Position numbers and translations under genes: made by a program. The notes under the pieces are model-generated. The model was not told the origin of the DNA. It ran no database searches and saw only the letters and a program-made list of their open reading frames with translations. Below, one piece after another: positions 1-8,961 of a DNA stretch of 64,000 bases. Source of the stretch: CBDIHP01 sp965279195 (GTDB lineage Bacteria; Planctomycetota; Planctomycetia; Isosphaerales; Isosphaeraceae); assembly GCA_965279195.1 (NCBI GenBank), contig CBDIHP010000040.1, positions 186,001 to 250,000 of the forward strand. Reading direction: 5' to 3'. Every line of letters starts with the position of its first letter. The first letter of the stretch is position 1.

Positions 1-3000
1 GACGAGACCTGCCTCCAGACGCTCGGCGGATTCGTCCCCGCCTCGATCCGACGCCGTCTGGCCGAGGGCGACCCGCGATGGCTCTCGGAGCTGCGGGCCA
101 TCTCGCCGATCTTCGTGAATTTCCCCGGCCTGGGCGAGGGCGACGCCGAGGCGCCCGGGCGGATCTTCCGGACGTTTCAGGAGGTCGTCTACCGGTTCGA
201 GGGGAGCGTCAACAAGCTCAGCGTCGACGACAAGGGGATCACCCTGATCGCCGCGATGGGCCTGCCCCCCCTGGCCCACGACGATGACCCCGCCCGGGCC
301 GCCCGCGCGGCCATGGCCCTCGATACGGCCTTCCGCGAGATGGGCGTGACCTGTTCCGTCGGCGTGACGACCGGCCGGGTCTACTGCGGCGAGATCGGCA
401 GCCCGCTGCGTCGCGAGTACACGATGATCGGCGACGTCATGAACCTCGCCGCCCGCCTGATGATGTCCGCCCCCCCGTACGGCGGCGTCCTCTGCGACCA
501 CGCCACCGCCCGCGCGGCCGGACAGGTGCTCACATTCCGACCCCTCGAACCGATCCGGCTCAAGGGCAAGGCCGACCCGGTGCCGATCTTCATCCCCTCG
601 CCCGAGCCGCCGCAGTCACGGAGGGGCTCGGTCGCCCGAGCGGAGGAGCGGAACCGATTGATGGTCGCCCTCGCCGACCTCCGCGATTACGGGCGGGGCG
701 GCGCGATCCTGATCGTCGGCGAGCCCGGCCTGGGCAAGTCGCAGCTCGTGTCGGACCTGCTCCACAGCCCCGAGGCCCGCGACGTCGCGCCCTTCCTCGG
801 CGGCAGCGACCCCATCGAGTCCGGCATCCCCTATCACGCCTGGCGGCCCGTCCTCGAACAGCTCCTCGGCCTCGACGGGGCGAGTCTCGGCGAGGAACGC
901 CGCGAGCGCGTGCGACGTTACTTCGACGGCCGCCCCGAACTCGGCCGGCTGGCCCCGCTGCTCAACGGCACGATGCCGCTGGACCTGCCCGAGAACGAGC
1001 ACACCCGGGCGCTCCAGGGAGACGCCCGCGCGGGCTCGACCCAGGAACTCCTCGTCGAGCTGCTCGGATCGGCGGCGACCTGCACGCCGACGTTGATCGT
1101 CCTGGAGGACACCCACTGGTTCGACTCCGCCTCGTGGGCCCTCGCCGAGGCATTGATCAAGCGGGAGTCGCCGGTGCTGCTCGTGCTCACCAGCCGCCCG
1201 CCTGCGCCGGAGGACGGGCCGTCCTGGTTCGACGTCTTGAACCTCCCCCCGTTCGGGCGGGACGACACCCTCGCGCTCGTCCGGCTCCGGCTCGACGCGG
1301 AGACGGTCGAGCCCGGGCTCGTGGACCTGATCGATGCCAAGGCCCAGGGCAATCCGTTCTACGTCGAGGAACTGACCTACGCCCTGCGCGAGTCGGGCCT
1401 TCTGGTGCTCGAATCCGGCCACGCCCGCCTGGCGGACGATCTCGACCGCTCATCGGTCTCGCTCCCCGACAGCCTGCAGGGGGTCGTCCTGAGCCGGATC
1501 GACCGCCTCGATCCGCCCGAGCAGGATCTGCTCAAGGTGGCCAGCGTCATCGGCCGCAACTTCGGCGTCCGGGTGCTCCGCGACGTCCATCCCGAGGACC
1601 AGGAGAAGCCGCGACTGCCCGAGCGGCTCGACCGGCTGACCCAGCTCGAACTCACCGAGCGAGACGAGCCCGAGCCCAACCTGTCGTACTTGTTCCGTCA
1701 CGTGATCACGCGAGATGTCGCCTACGAGTTGATGCTGTTCGCCCAGCGTCGCGTGCTGCACCGCGAGGTCGCCGACTGGTACGAGCGGGCCCACGCGGCC
1801 GACCCCGGCCCCTGGCACGCGATCCTGGCCCACCACTGGTCGCGGTCCGACCGCCCCGGCAAGGCCATCGCCCACTTCGCCTCCGCCGCCCAGCGGGCCC
1901 TGCGGAACGGCAACTACCGCGAGGCCGCGCAGGGGTTCCGCGACGCCTGGCAGCTGCACGATCGGCTGGCCCTTGAGGAGCCGTCGCTGGCCGCAGAACC
2001 CCTCACCCTCGCCCACTGGGAGCGGCAACTGGGGGCGGCCTTGCTGTCGCTCGGGCAACTGGCCGAGGGGGCCCATCACGTCGACCGGGCCCTCGTGCAC
2101 CTCGGCAAGCCGCCGGCTCGCGGCCTTGTGGCGCTGGTCGGCAGCGACCTCGCGGCGATCGCGCGTCAGGCCGCGCACCGGTTCTCGCGGCGGGCGCCGG
2201 GATTGCCCTCGCCCCCAGGCGACGCGATCGACCCCGACCGCGAGGCGTCGGCCTGCTTCTCGCTCGTGGCGTATCACGCCTACCTCACGCAGTCGTTCCA
2301 CGTCGCGACAAACGCGGCGATCCGCTCGCTGAACCTCGCCGAGCGGGGCATGGCCCGGAACGGCGTGACGACCGAGCTGGTCAAGGGCTACGCGGCGATG
2401 GCCGTTGCGGCCGGGCTCGGCCGGATCGACCGCCTGGCCGAGCACTACGCCGGCCTCGCGCTCGACGCGGCGGGGCTGGTGCAGGACCAGTCGGCGCGGA
2501 CGTATGCCTATCTGCTCGCGGGCATCTACAGCCTCGGCATGGCCCGATGGCCCGAGGCGGAGTCGAGGCTGACCCGGGCCACAGACCTCGCGCGGGAGAT
2601 CGGCGACTGGCGGCTCTGGGAGGAAGCCCAGGGCGAGATCGCCCGCTACTACCACATCCGGGGCGAGTACGGGCGGAGCCTGGAAATGTTCCGCGAGCAG
2701 GAGGAATTCGCCGAGCAGCGCGGGCATCAGCAGGTCCGGGGCTGGGGCTTCCGCGGGCAGGCGAAGAACCTGATCCGGCTCGGGCGGTCGTCGGAGGCCC
2801 TGGAGTTGCTCGACGCCTCGATCCACCTCCCGGGCGAGCCCCCCGTCGGGGCCGACGCGATCCTCGCCCACGGCGTCCGGGCCCTGGCGCTCCTGTACCT
2901 CCGCCGCTTCGACGAGGCACGGGCCTCTGCCGAGGAGGCGCTCCGGTGGATCGTCGGGTCCAAGCCGATGGTCAGCTACGGCTTCGAAGGCTACGCCGGC

Positions 3001-3372
3001 ACGGCGGTCACCCTGCTCTACATCCGCCGCCGGGTCGTCCGCCCGGGCACGCCCGAGGCCCGGATGATTCGGGGTCTCTCGGATCGCGCCCTGTCCGGTC
3101 TGCGTCGGTTCGCGAGGATCTTCCCCCTGGGCCGACCCCGGCTGGAGATCCTCCTCGGCTGGTCCGCCGCCCTCGACGGCCGCCCGCGCCGGGCGTCCCG
3201 GCTGTTGAACTCGGGCCTTGCCCGTGCGCAGCGGCTCGGGATGCCCGTCGAGATCGGCACCGCTCACGTCGTCCTCTCCTCCCTCGCCCCGCCCGACTCC
3301 CCCGAGGCCGAACGCCACCGCGCCGCCGCCCGTGCGGCCGGCTGGCAGTCGGGTTCCATTTTCGAGGAATGA
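1..3372 (+). CDS. Class III nucleotidyl cyclase domain + AAA-type ATPase + TPR regulator (5' end cut off by window)
   Basis: The reading frame is open from base 1, so the start lies outside the window and 1123 residues are visible. The first ~190 residues look like the second half of a class III adenylate/guanylate cyclase domain, including the YTMIGDVMNLAARL segment (about nt 418-459). A P-loop ATPase of the MalT/LuxR-activator type follows, with Walker A GEPGLGKS near nt 718-741 and a Walker B-like LIVLED near nt 1096-1113. The C-terminal half is helical and TPR-like. This order is known for large bacterial signalling ATPases that pair a cyclase domain with TPRs. The ligand or partner is unknown, and whether the cyclase is active cannot be judged because its first metal-binding Asp lies upstream. 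No downstream partner on this strand. Confidence 0.85.
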   Translation, partial: DETCLQTLGGFVPASIRRRLAEGDPRWLSELRAISPIFVNFPGLGEGDAEAPGRIFRTFQEVVYRFEGSVNKLSVDDKGITLIAAMGLPPLAHDDDPARAARAAMALDTAFREMGVTCSVGVTTGRVYCGEIGSPLRREYTMIGDVMNLAARLMMSAPPYGGVLCDHATARAAGQVLTFRPLEPIRLKGKADPVPIFIPSPEPPQSRRGSVARAEERNRLMVALADLRDYGRGGAILIVGEPGLGKSQLVSDLLHSPEARDVAPFLGGSDPIESGIPYHAWRPVLEQLLGLDGASLGEERRERVRRYFDGRPELGRLAPLLNGTMPLDLPENEHTRALQGDARAGSTQELLVELLGSAATCTPTLIVLEDTHWFDSASWALAEALIKRESPVLLVLTSRPPAPEDGPSWFDVLNLPPFGRDDTLALVRLRLDAETVEPGLVDLIDAKAQGNPFYVEELTYALRESGLLVLESGHARLADDLDRSSVSLPDSLQGVVLSRIDRLDPPEQDLLKVASVIGRNFGVRVLRDVHPEDQEKPRLPERLDRLTQLELTERDEPEPNLSYLFRHVITRDVAYELMLFAQRRVLHREVADWYERAHAADPGPWHAILAHHWSRSDRPGKAIAHFASAAQRALRNGNYREAAQGFRDAWQLHDRLALEEPSLAAEPLTLAHWERQLGAALLSLGQLAEGAHHVDRALVHLGKPPARGLVALVGSDLAAIARQAAHRFSRRAPGLPSPPGDAIDPDREASACFSLVAYHAYLTQSFHVATNAAIRSLNLAERGMARNGVTTELVKGYAAMAVAAGLGRIDRLAEHYAGLALDAAGLVQDQSARTYAYLLAGIYSLGMARWPEAESRLTRATDLAREIGDWRLWEEAQGEIARYYHIRGEYGRSLEMFREQEEFAEQRGHQQVRGWGFRGQAKNLIRLGRSSEALELLDASIHLPGEPPVGADAILAHGVRALALLYLRRFDEARASAEEALRWIVGSKPMVSYGFEGYAGTAVTLLYIRRRVVRPGTPEARMIRGLSDRALSGLRRFARIFPLGRPRLEILLGWSAALDGRPRRASRLLNSGLARAQRLGMPVEIGTAHVVLSSLAPPDSPEAERHRAAARAAGWQSGSIFEE

Positions 3373-3818
3373 TGCGGTTGGGCGGAGAGTCGGGGTTGTT
3401 GTGGCGTGGACTGGGATGCTTGTCTGGAATGAGCAAGTTTTTGTGTGTCACAACTCTACGATTGCTCGCCGTCGTCCTGATTGTCCTGACATCGCGAGAG
3501 CCTTCGTCGCTGGGCGCGGGTCTCCAGACCCCGCCCTTGCGAAGAGCGGGTCCGGAGACCCGGTTCGCTGGTATGGCGAGGCTCGGGGCGGGGTCGGGAG
3601 ACCCACGCCCAGCGCCGGAGGCGTCCCCCGGGTTGTTCGAAAGGGGCGGAAATGACGCGAATCGGAGTGTTGATATTTAACGCATGTTCCAGAAACGACT
3701 TGCGACGGATTGGCTTCGTTTCGCAATTTCCGGGATCGGGGTTTTCGGGCGTCCGGGGTGCGGGAATTGGGTTTGTTCCCTCGATTTCGAATCCCTGACC
3801 TACGTTCGGGAGGTGGCG
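3373..3818. other. 446-bp intergenic stretch, repeat-rich, no convincing gene
   Basis: The gap holds the GGGTCTCC palindrome (3509-3616). Then comes a lower-GC stretch at about 3640-3800 whose minus-strand translation contains ETKPIRRK and GTNPIPAPRTPENPD. Peptides of the ETNPI/NEPNF style are, from memory, a frequent mis-annotation of planctomycete intergenic repeats. The short ORFs across the gap are overlapping and of biased composition, so I call none. Confidence 0.5.
3509..3616. repeat. GGGTCTCC-type palindromic intergenic repeat
   Basis: Outer arms GCTGGGCG (3509-3516) and CGCCCAGC (3606-3613) enclose several alternating GGGTCTCC/GGAGACCC blocks. The same motif returns at 24712-24835 and 25283-25325, so this is a dispersed family. 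It codes for nothing convincing. Confidence 0.6.
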
Positions 3819-4427
3819 ATGAGTGATCACCGACCGGACCACACCGCGATCTGGAACCGAACCAAGGCGATCGCGGGGAGCGTCCCCGCCTACCTGTTCT
3901 TGCTCATCAGTTCAGGAATTGCATTCTTGACCGCGGCGTATCTTTTTGCCAGGTTGACGCGCCGGCATACCGTCTACCACGGCGGCATCGAGATCGACTT
4001 CCGGCGCGAGCCGCTCGTTCTCTCGGTCGGGATCGTTGCCGTCCTGGCCTATTGCTGGGCGATCTGCACGATCGGCTGGCGCCTCAAGGCGAAGGAGGCA
4101 GCGTCAGCCTCCGTGCCAGTCGGATTCGTTGCCGATGCCGAAGTGGCCCCGGAAGATGTTCAGGTTCGAGCGTCGGCCGAGGAGGACGATGGTGTCGCCG
4201 ACGGTGAAGGGCTCGTCGCCGGAGGGGGGGAACTCGACGCGGCCATCGGCGCGCTTGACGGCGATGACGAGGACGCCGGTCCTGCGGCCGATGTCGGTGT
4301 CGCGGAGGGAGTGGCCGACGAGCGGGTCGTGGGCCCGGATGGGGACCTCGTCCATCTCGATCGCCAGGCTCGACCGGTTCGTGACCAGCTCGGCGAACTC
4401 GACGGCGGAGGGGTTCGTGAGCAGTGA
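3819..4427 (+). CDS. Small two-helix membrane protein, 3' end overlapping the K+ channel gene antisense
   Basis: I do not recognise this gene. An ATG at 3819 starts a protein with two clear hydrophobic segments, about residues 24-46 (around LFLLISSGIAFLTAAYLFA) and residues 66-86 (around LSVGIVAVLAYCWAI). A start further upstream would read through the repeat, so 3819 is preferred. After about residue 95 (KAKEAASAS) the frame enters the antisense strand of the channel gene (ends 4104) and becomes Asp/Glu/Ala/Gly-rich, as expected of an antisense shadow. The real protein is probably ~95 residues with its stop lost by mutation or a sequence error, so the last ~320 nt are doubtful. Confidence 0.45.
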   Translation: MSDHRPDHTAIWNRTKAIAGSVPAYLFLLISSGIAFLTAAYLFARLTRRHTVYHGGIEIDFRREPLVLSVGIVAVLAYCWAICTIGWRLKAKEAASASVPVGFVADAEVAPEDVQVRASAEEDDGVADGEGLVAGGGELDAAIGALDGDDEDAGPAADVGVAEGVADERVVGPDGDLVHLDRQARPVRDQLGELDGGGVREQ

Positions 4428-5219
4428 GACGATCCGGTGGGCCCCGATGGCGGCCGGGGTGATGACGTGCCGCGCTCCGGCCTGCTTGAGCGTCTTCGCC
4501 GTCCCCGGGTGCTCGGCCCGGGCGATGATCTGAACTTCGGGCGCGAGCTGCTTGGCCGTCAGGCTGATGAAGACGTTCTCGGCGTCGGTCGGCATCACCG
4601 CGATGAGGTGAGAGGCCCGGGGGAGGCCGGCGTCGGTGAGAGAGGCCTCGTCGGTGGCATCCCCCTGCAAGTAAAGATATCCACGGCGTTCGATCTCAGG
4701 GATCCGTTCAGTGGACTTCTCGATGACGACGAACGGCACGTCGGACGCGGCGAGTTCGTCGCAGACGAGCGAGCCGACGCGGCCGAAGCCGGTGATGATG
4801 GTGTGGCCGTCGAGCGCGTCGATCTGGCGCCTCATGCGGGTGTGCCCCAGGAGTTGCTGGATTTCCCCCTCGGCGAGGAACTGGACGAAGCCCGCGATCA
4901 TGTAGCCCATCACCACCACGCCGGCGGCGATGACGATGATGGTGTGGACCTTGAGCTCGGGCGTGTTGATGGGCCGGACCTCGCCGTAGCCAACGGTGGA
5001 GAGGGTGGTCACGACCATGAAGGCGGCGTCGCCGAACGGCCAGCCCTGGAGCATGTACCCGGCGACGCCGTAGGCGAAGACGACCTGCACGGCGGCGAAG
5101 GCGAAGACGAGCCTCTGGACCGACTTCCGCCTCCAGAAGTTCCAGGCCGCCGTGCCGAAGTGCTCGTGCCGGGGGGGCGGCAGGGCGATGTCGTCGGAGT
5201 CCTCGTCGTGGTCGATCAT
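4104..5219 (-). CDS. Potassium channel with RCK (TrkA-N/TrkA-C) domains
   Basis: A 371-aa protein of the Kch/MthK type. Two membrane helices (about residues 35-55 and 90-112) flank a pore loop with the selectivity filter TVGYGE. An RCK domain follows, with a Rossmann nucleotide-binding motif GFGRVGSLV near residue 145 and its acidic partner in VIEKS. A TrkA-C-like domain (about residues 285-360) completes it. Such channels pass K+ and are gated by ligand binding to the RCK ring. The start lies 13 nt after the permease stop, with a GAAGGGG ribosome-binding sequence just upstream, so it is probably the last gene of an operon with the sugar ABC genes. The 3' end overlaps the convergent small membrane gene. 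Confidence 0.9.
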   Translation of the reverse strand: MIDHDEDSDDIALPPPRHEHFGTAAWNFWRRKSVQRLVFAFAAVQVVFAYGVAGYMLQGWPFGDAAFMVVTTLSTVGYGEVRPINTPELKVHTIIVIAAGVVVMGYMIAGFVQFLAEGEIQQLLGHTRMRRQIDALDGHTIITGFGRVGSLVCDELAASDVPFVVIEKSTERIPEIERRGYLYLQGDATDEASLTDAGLPRASHLIAVMPTDAENVFISLTAKQLAPEVQIIARAEHPGTAKTLKQAGARHVITPAAIGAHRIVSLLTNPSAVEFAELVTNRSSLAIEMDEVPIRAHDPLVGHSLRDTDIGRRTGVLVIAVKRADGRVEFPPSGDEPFTVGDTIVLLGRRSNLNIFRGHFGIGNESDWHGG

Positions 5220-5232
5220 GGCCCCTTCGGCG

Positions 5233-6312
5233 TTAGCCGCGCTGGACCCGGAACCGCTGGTTGAAGGCCACGGCCAGCACGACGACGGTCCCCAGGACGA
5301 GGCCCTCGATCTGGGTGCTGTCCACGCCCCGGACGACCAGGCCGGTCCCCTTGATGACCACCTGGATCAGGATCAGGCCGAGGACCGTCCCCTTGATCGA
5401 GCCGACGCCCCCCGACAGGCTGCAGCCGCCCACGACCGCCGCCGTGATGGCATAGAGCTCGTAGGAGACCCCCATCGTGCTCTGCCCCTGGCCGCTCTGC
5501 CCCGTGAACAGGATGCCTCCGAGGGCCGAGAGCATGCCCGAGATCCCATAAGCGATCGTCTTCAGGCGACGGGTCGGCAGCCCGCTCAGCCGGGCGGCGG
5601 CCTCGTTGCCGCCGAGGGCGTAGAGGTGCCGGCCGAGGACGGTCATCCCCATCATGATCGCCGCGACGACGGCCACGGCGGCGAACAGCGGCAGGGTGTA
5701 GTACGGGTCCCGGCCCCACATGCGGTAGGACTCGAAGGGGACGTTGATCGAGCGGTTGTTGCTCGCCAGGCTGGCGACGCTCCGCAGGCCGGCCATGGTC
5801 GCCAGGGTGGCGATGAACGGCGGCAGGCGGAAGATGTTGATCATCAGCGAATGCAACAATCCGACCACGAGCCCGAGCAGCAGCGTCAGCCCGATCGCGG
5901 CGACGACGAGCCCCACCGACGGCGGCCCCTTGGGCGTCGCGCCGGGGAGCCACTCGGTGATGAGTTTGGCCGAGACCACGCTCGCCAGCGCCACGACGGC
6001 CCCGACCGAGAGGTCGATGCCGCCGGCGATGATGACGATGGTCGCCCCCACGGCCAGGACGCCGAACCGGGCGACCTGGTGGAACATGTAACGCTGGCTG
6101 TCGGCCCGGAAGAAGGCCCCGCCCGAGGTGTTGCCCTGGGCATCGGCCTTGATCGGGTCCAGGGCATAGATCACCAGCAGGACCGCGATCAGGCCGCCGA
6201 GCAGGCCCCACTCGGGGGACCTGGCCAGCCGGCGCAGCAGGCCGTCACGTGGCCCCGGGGCGAACTTCGCGGCGGGGCTCGCGAACTCGGCGTCGTTCGG
6301 GCTCGTGCTCAT
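5233..6312 (-). CDS. Sugar ABC transporter permease (RbsC/BPD_transp_2 family)
   Basis: A 359-aa polytopic membrane protein with the RbsC/XylH signature. It carries the GGIDLSVGAV segment that typifies ribose-type permeases, plus GGCSLSGGVGSIKGTVLG near the C-terminus. The start is the ATG at 6312, which overlaps the TGA of the binding-protein gene (ATGA), so the two are translationally coupled. A longer reading from 6342 would extend into that gene and is not needed. The permease would form the membrane channel for a monosaccharide delivered by the upstream lipoprotein. No ABC ATPase lies on either side in this window, so the energising subunit must be elsewhere or shared. Confidence 0.93.
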   Translation of the reverse strand: MSTSPNDAEFASPAAKFAPGPRDGLLRRLARSPEWGLLGGLIAVLLVIYALDPIKADAQGNTSGGAFFRADSQRYMFHQVARFGVLAVGATIVIIAGGIDLSVGAVVALASVVSAKLITEWLPGATPKGPPSVGLVVAAIGLTLLLGLVVGLLHSLMINIFRLPPFIATLATMAGLRSVASLASNNRSINVPFESYRMWGRDPYYTLPLFAAVAVVAAIMMGMTVLGRHLYALGGNEAAARLSGLPTRRLKTIAYGISGMLSALGGILFTGQSGQGQSTMGVSYELYAITAAVVGGCSLSGGVGSIKGTVLGLILIQVVIKGTGLVVRGVDSTQIEGLVLGTVVVLAVAFNQRFRVQRG

Positions 6313-7427
6313 GAGGACTTGAGGCCCTTGCTTTCGAGCCACTTCTTCATGTCTTCAATGGTGATGACGTTGTCGCCCTTCACCGGCGAGTCCTTCTTGG
6401 GGACGATCACCCGGACGCCCGTCTCGATGGTCCTGGCGCCGTTGGGGAGCATCTCGTCGGTGGTCTTCTTGTCCTTCTGGATCAGGGCCTTGAGCAGCCG
6501 GACGCCCTTGTGGCCCATGTCGTAAGGATTCTGGCAGACCGAGGCGTCGATGTTGCCCTTCTCCAGGTGGCCGACGGAGAGCTCGTCGAGGTCGAAGGTG
6601 ACGACCGAGAGCTTCTTGCGGAGATCGGCCGAGGCGCCGACCTCCTCGGCGATCCGGGGGGCGTTGTACGACCAGAGGCCGAGCAGGACGCCGAGGTCGG
6701 GGTACTTGGTGACGGCGGTCTGGACGTTGGTCTGGACGCGGGCGAAGTCGTTCTGGTCCTCGAACAGCTCGGCCTTGGTGAACTTGCCGCCGGCGCCCTC
6801 GAAGAAGCCCTCGGACCGCTCGATGGCGTTGGCCGCCGCGCCGGTGCCGACGAAGATGGCCGTCTTGCCCCCCTGGGGCCGGATGGCGGCGGCGGCCTTG
6901 CCGGCGGCGATGCCCGCCTTGCGGTTGTCGGTGCCGATGTAGGCGCTGCGGGCGTCGGCGGCCGAGGAGGTGATGTCCGAGTCGATCGCGATGACGATCT
7001 TGCCCTTCTTCTGAAGCTCGCGCATGGCGTCGGCGATGCCGGGGGCCTCGGCCTCCAGCACGCTCACGGCCACCCCCTGCACGTCGGCGAGGCTGGCGGC
7101 GGTCTCCAGGAGCAGGATCTGGCCCTGGGTCTTGCCGTCATTGCGGCGCATCTCGACCTGGCAGCCGAACTCCTTGGCGCCGTCCTGCATGCCCTTCTCG
7201 ACGGCGTTCCACCAGTCGGCGTTGCTGTTGGTGATGAACAGCAGCCGCGGCGGCCCGGAGGGCGTCGTCGCCGGGGCCGGCGAGCTGGAGACGGCCGGGG
7301 CGGGGCTGCCCGAAGGGGCCGGGGAGTTCGACGGCGAGGGGCCCGACGCCGGCTCGCCCCCGCAACCGGCCAGCGTGGCACCGAGCCCGAAGAACAGAAC
7401 GAATCCGCGGAATCGCGCGCGTTTCAC
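6309..7427 (-). CDS. Sugar ABC transporter substrate-binding lipoprotein (periplasmic-binding protein type 1)
   Basis: A 372-aa exported lipoprotein. The N-terminus is a lipoprotein signal peptide with lipobox LAGC (Cys at about residue 22). A Pro/Ser/Ala-rich linker of ~45 residues follows, then a RbsB-like domain with LLFITNSNADWWNAVEKG at its start and VTFDLDE near the hinge. By family it binds a free sugar and hands it to the permease, whose start codon overlaps its stop codon. The exact sugar cannot be read from the sequence. It is the first gene of the minus-strand operon that runs on to the K+ channel. The linker is longer than in E. coli RbsB, which is common in lipid-anchored versions. 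Confidence 0.92.
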   Translation of the reverse strand: MKRARFRGFVLFFGLGATLAGCGGEPASGPSPSNSPAPSGSPAPAVSSSPAPATTPSGPPRLLFITNSNADWWNAVEKGMQDGAKEFGCQVEMRRNDGKTQGQILLLETAASLADVQGVAVSVLEAEAPGIADAMRELQKKGKIVIAIDSDITSSAADARSAYIGTDNRKAGIAAGKAAAAIRPQGGKTAIFVGTGAAANAIERSEGFFEGAGGKFTKAELFEDQNDFARVQTNVQTAVTKYPDLGVLLGLWSYNAPRIAEEVGASADLRKKLSVVTFDLDELSVGHLEKGNIDASVCQNPYDMGHKGVRLLKALIQKDKKTTDEMLPNGARTIETGVRVIVPKKDSPVKGDNVITIEDMKKWLESKGLKSS

Positions 7428-7637
7428 GACGACGTCCTCACCCCTGGCGGCAATGTGTCGGCAACGAAGTCGGAGGCCGGATCCCAGGAAAGGCGCCCCC
7501 GCACCGGTCGGACTCAGGACGAGCCGACCGACCCCGGTCCGATGTTACCCGACTCCCCCGCGCGACGGAACGGCTTGGCGGTTGGACCCGTTATGTCGTC
7601 AGGGATGCAAATCGCCCGGAGGATCGAGGCCGGCCGA

Positions 7638-8489
7638 TCAACCCCTGGCCGGGGCGACCGTAGCGCGGCCGACTTCGAGGCCGCCTCGGGGGCCGTTCGA
7701 CGTGGAGCCCGCGGGATCCCGGCTGGCGCGGATGGCGACGAATGCGGTCAGGGCCACGAGGATGAGCGTGGCCGAGAGCATGGATCGGATCGGGAATGAC
7801 CACCGGGCCGCCGGTCGCGGGGCTTCGCGGAACCGCAGGGGGATCCGTGTGCGATGCCGGCCGGCGCGCGAGGCGCCGAGCGAGGTAAGTTGCCCGCAAC
7901 GGAGGCAGACCTCGGCGTGGTGCGGCAGGGCCGTCCCGCAGGCGCCGCAGCCGGGGACCGGCAACGACTCGACCGCGTCCGGGGGAGAAGCGGGCATCGC
8001 CTGCCGGGGGGCGGGGACCGTCTCCTCGACGAATCGCCGGGTCGGTCGACCCGGTCGATAGGGTGGACGTCGGAGGCCTGACGGGCGTTTCGGGGTGGAT
8101 CGCACGGCAGGAGGAGGCTCGGGGGCGATCACTTCCCCCGGGCTGGCCTGCCCCGGGGCCCGGACAGCTTGCCTCAACCTTGTCTCTTCCCAGTCGACCG
8201 CCCGGAGCAACAGGCGGGCGGTCCGTCCGAGGTCGTCCGAGGACGCATCGGCGAGCAGCATCCCGACCAGCGACATCCGCCCTGTCGCCGTCTCGGCGTG
8301 GGGGCCGGCGACCAGGAGCACCGCCTCGGGCTCGTCGCACGCCTCGGCCGAGGCGTGCCGGTCGCGCACCGATTCGTAGAAGCGGCGGCGGTCCGGATCC
8401 GGCTCGGTCGTGCCGAGCGTGGCCGCCGCGTCCCGCGCGATTGTCGCGGCGAGGCGGATTCGATCGGGATTGTAGCCTCGCCCTGCCAT
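7638..8489 (-). CDS. Zinc-ribbon protein with one C-terminal membrane helix, function unknown
   Basis: A 283-aa protein I cannot name. The first ~115 residues are a helical soluble domain. A Pro/Arg-rich linker follows, then a four-cysteine zinc ribbon (CGACG then CLRCG, 12 residues between pairs, about residues 184-202). A single hydrophobic helix (MLSATLILVALTAFVAI, about residues 236-252) ends with a short tail. The ribbon before a membrane helix suggests a membrane-tethered regulator or adaptor, but that is inference. It stands alone. The start is the ATG at 8489; the gap beyond it carries a cluster of TGACA half-sites that could control it. Confidence 0.7.
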   Translation of the reverse strand: MAGRGYNPDRIRLAATIARDAAATLGTTEPDPDRRRFYESVRDRHASAEACDEPEAVLLVAGPHAETATGRMSLVGMLLADASSDDLGRTARLLLRAVDWEETRLRQAVRAPGQASPGEVIAPEPPPAVRSTPKRPSGLRRPPYRPGRPTRRFVEETVPAPRQAMPASPPDAVESLPVPGCGACGTALPHHAEVCLRCGQLTSLGASRAGRHRTRIPLRFREAPRPAARWSFPIRSMLSATLILVALTAFVAIRASRDPAGSTSNGPRGGLEVGRATVAPARG

Positions 8490-8961
8490 TTGATGCCCCT
8501 GGCCATCAGCCGGGATTCTCGAGAACGAGTCGGTGCGAGGGGGTATGCATGATCTTATCCCCGCAAGGTGCGAGGGTGGAACTGCGTATCAGCGGAGTGA
8601 CACACGCTCGTTCACATCGGGCGATGACAGGTGTCATTGACAGTCCCGGCGGTGACACCTGGACAACCCTGGCCGGCGGACGCCCCGGTCTCCCGCCGAG
8701 GGGGGGCCCTCGCCCGACCGCTGGGATCGGCAGCGTTCGGCTCCGTGCGTGGTATTCGGTTCAGTTGATGGAAAAACGCCACGCGGCCTGAGGACTTTTC
8801 CGGATTTCGACAGTTCGTGTCCGCCGGTGACAGGATGTTGTCACAGCGGCGGCCTACATTCGGAACAGACAACACGACGCGTGCCACAACGCCCGATGCG
8901 CCAGGGACGGTCCGACCGGGCAGGCCGACCGACCACCCCCCCTCCCGGAGTTTTTACACCT
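8490..8961. promoter_or_regulatory. 472-bp gap with seven TGACA/TGTCA half-sites between divergent genes
   Basis: No gene is convincing here. TGACA or its complement occurs at 8598, 8625, 8632, 8638, 8653, 8828 and 8839. Two of these form the inverted pair ATGACA-GG-TGTCAT (8624-8637), and another is TGACA-GGATGT-TGTCA (8828-8843). The spacing suggests binding sites for a regulator of one or both divergent genes. This is pattern-based only. Confidence 0.35.
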
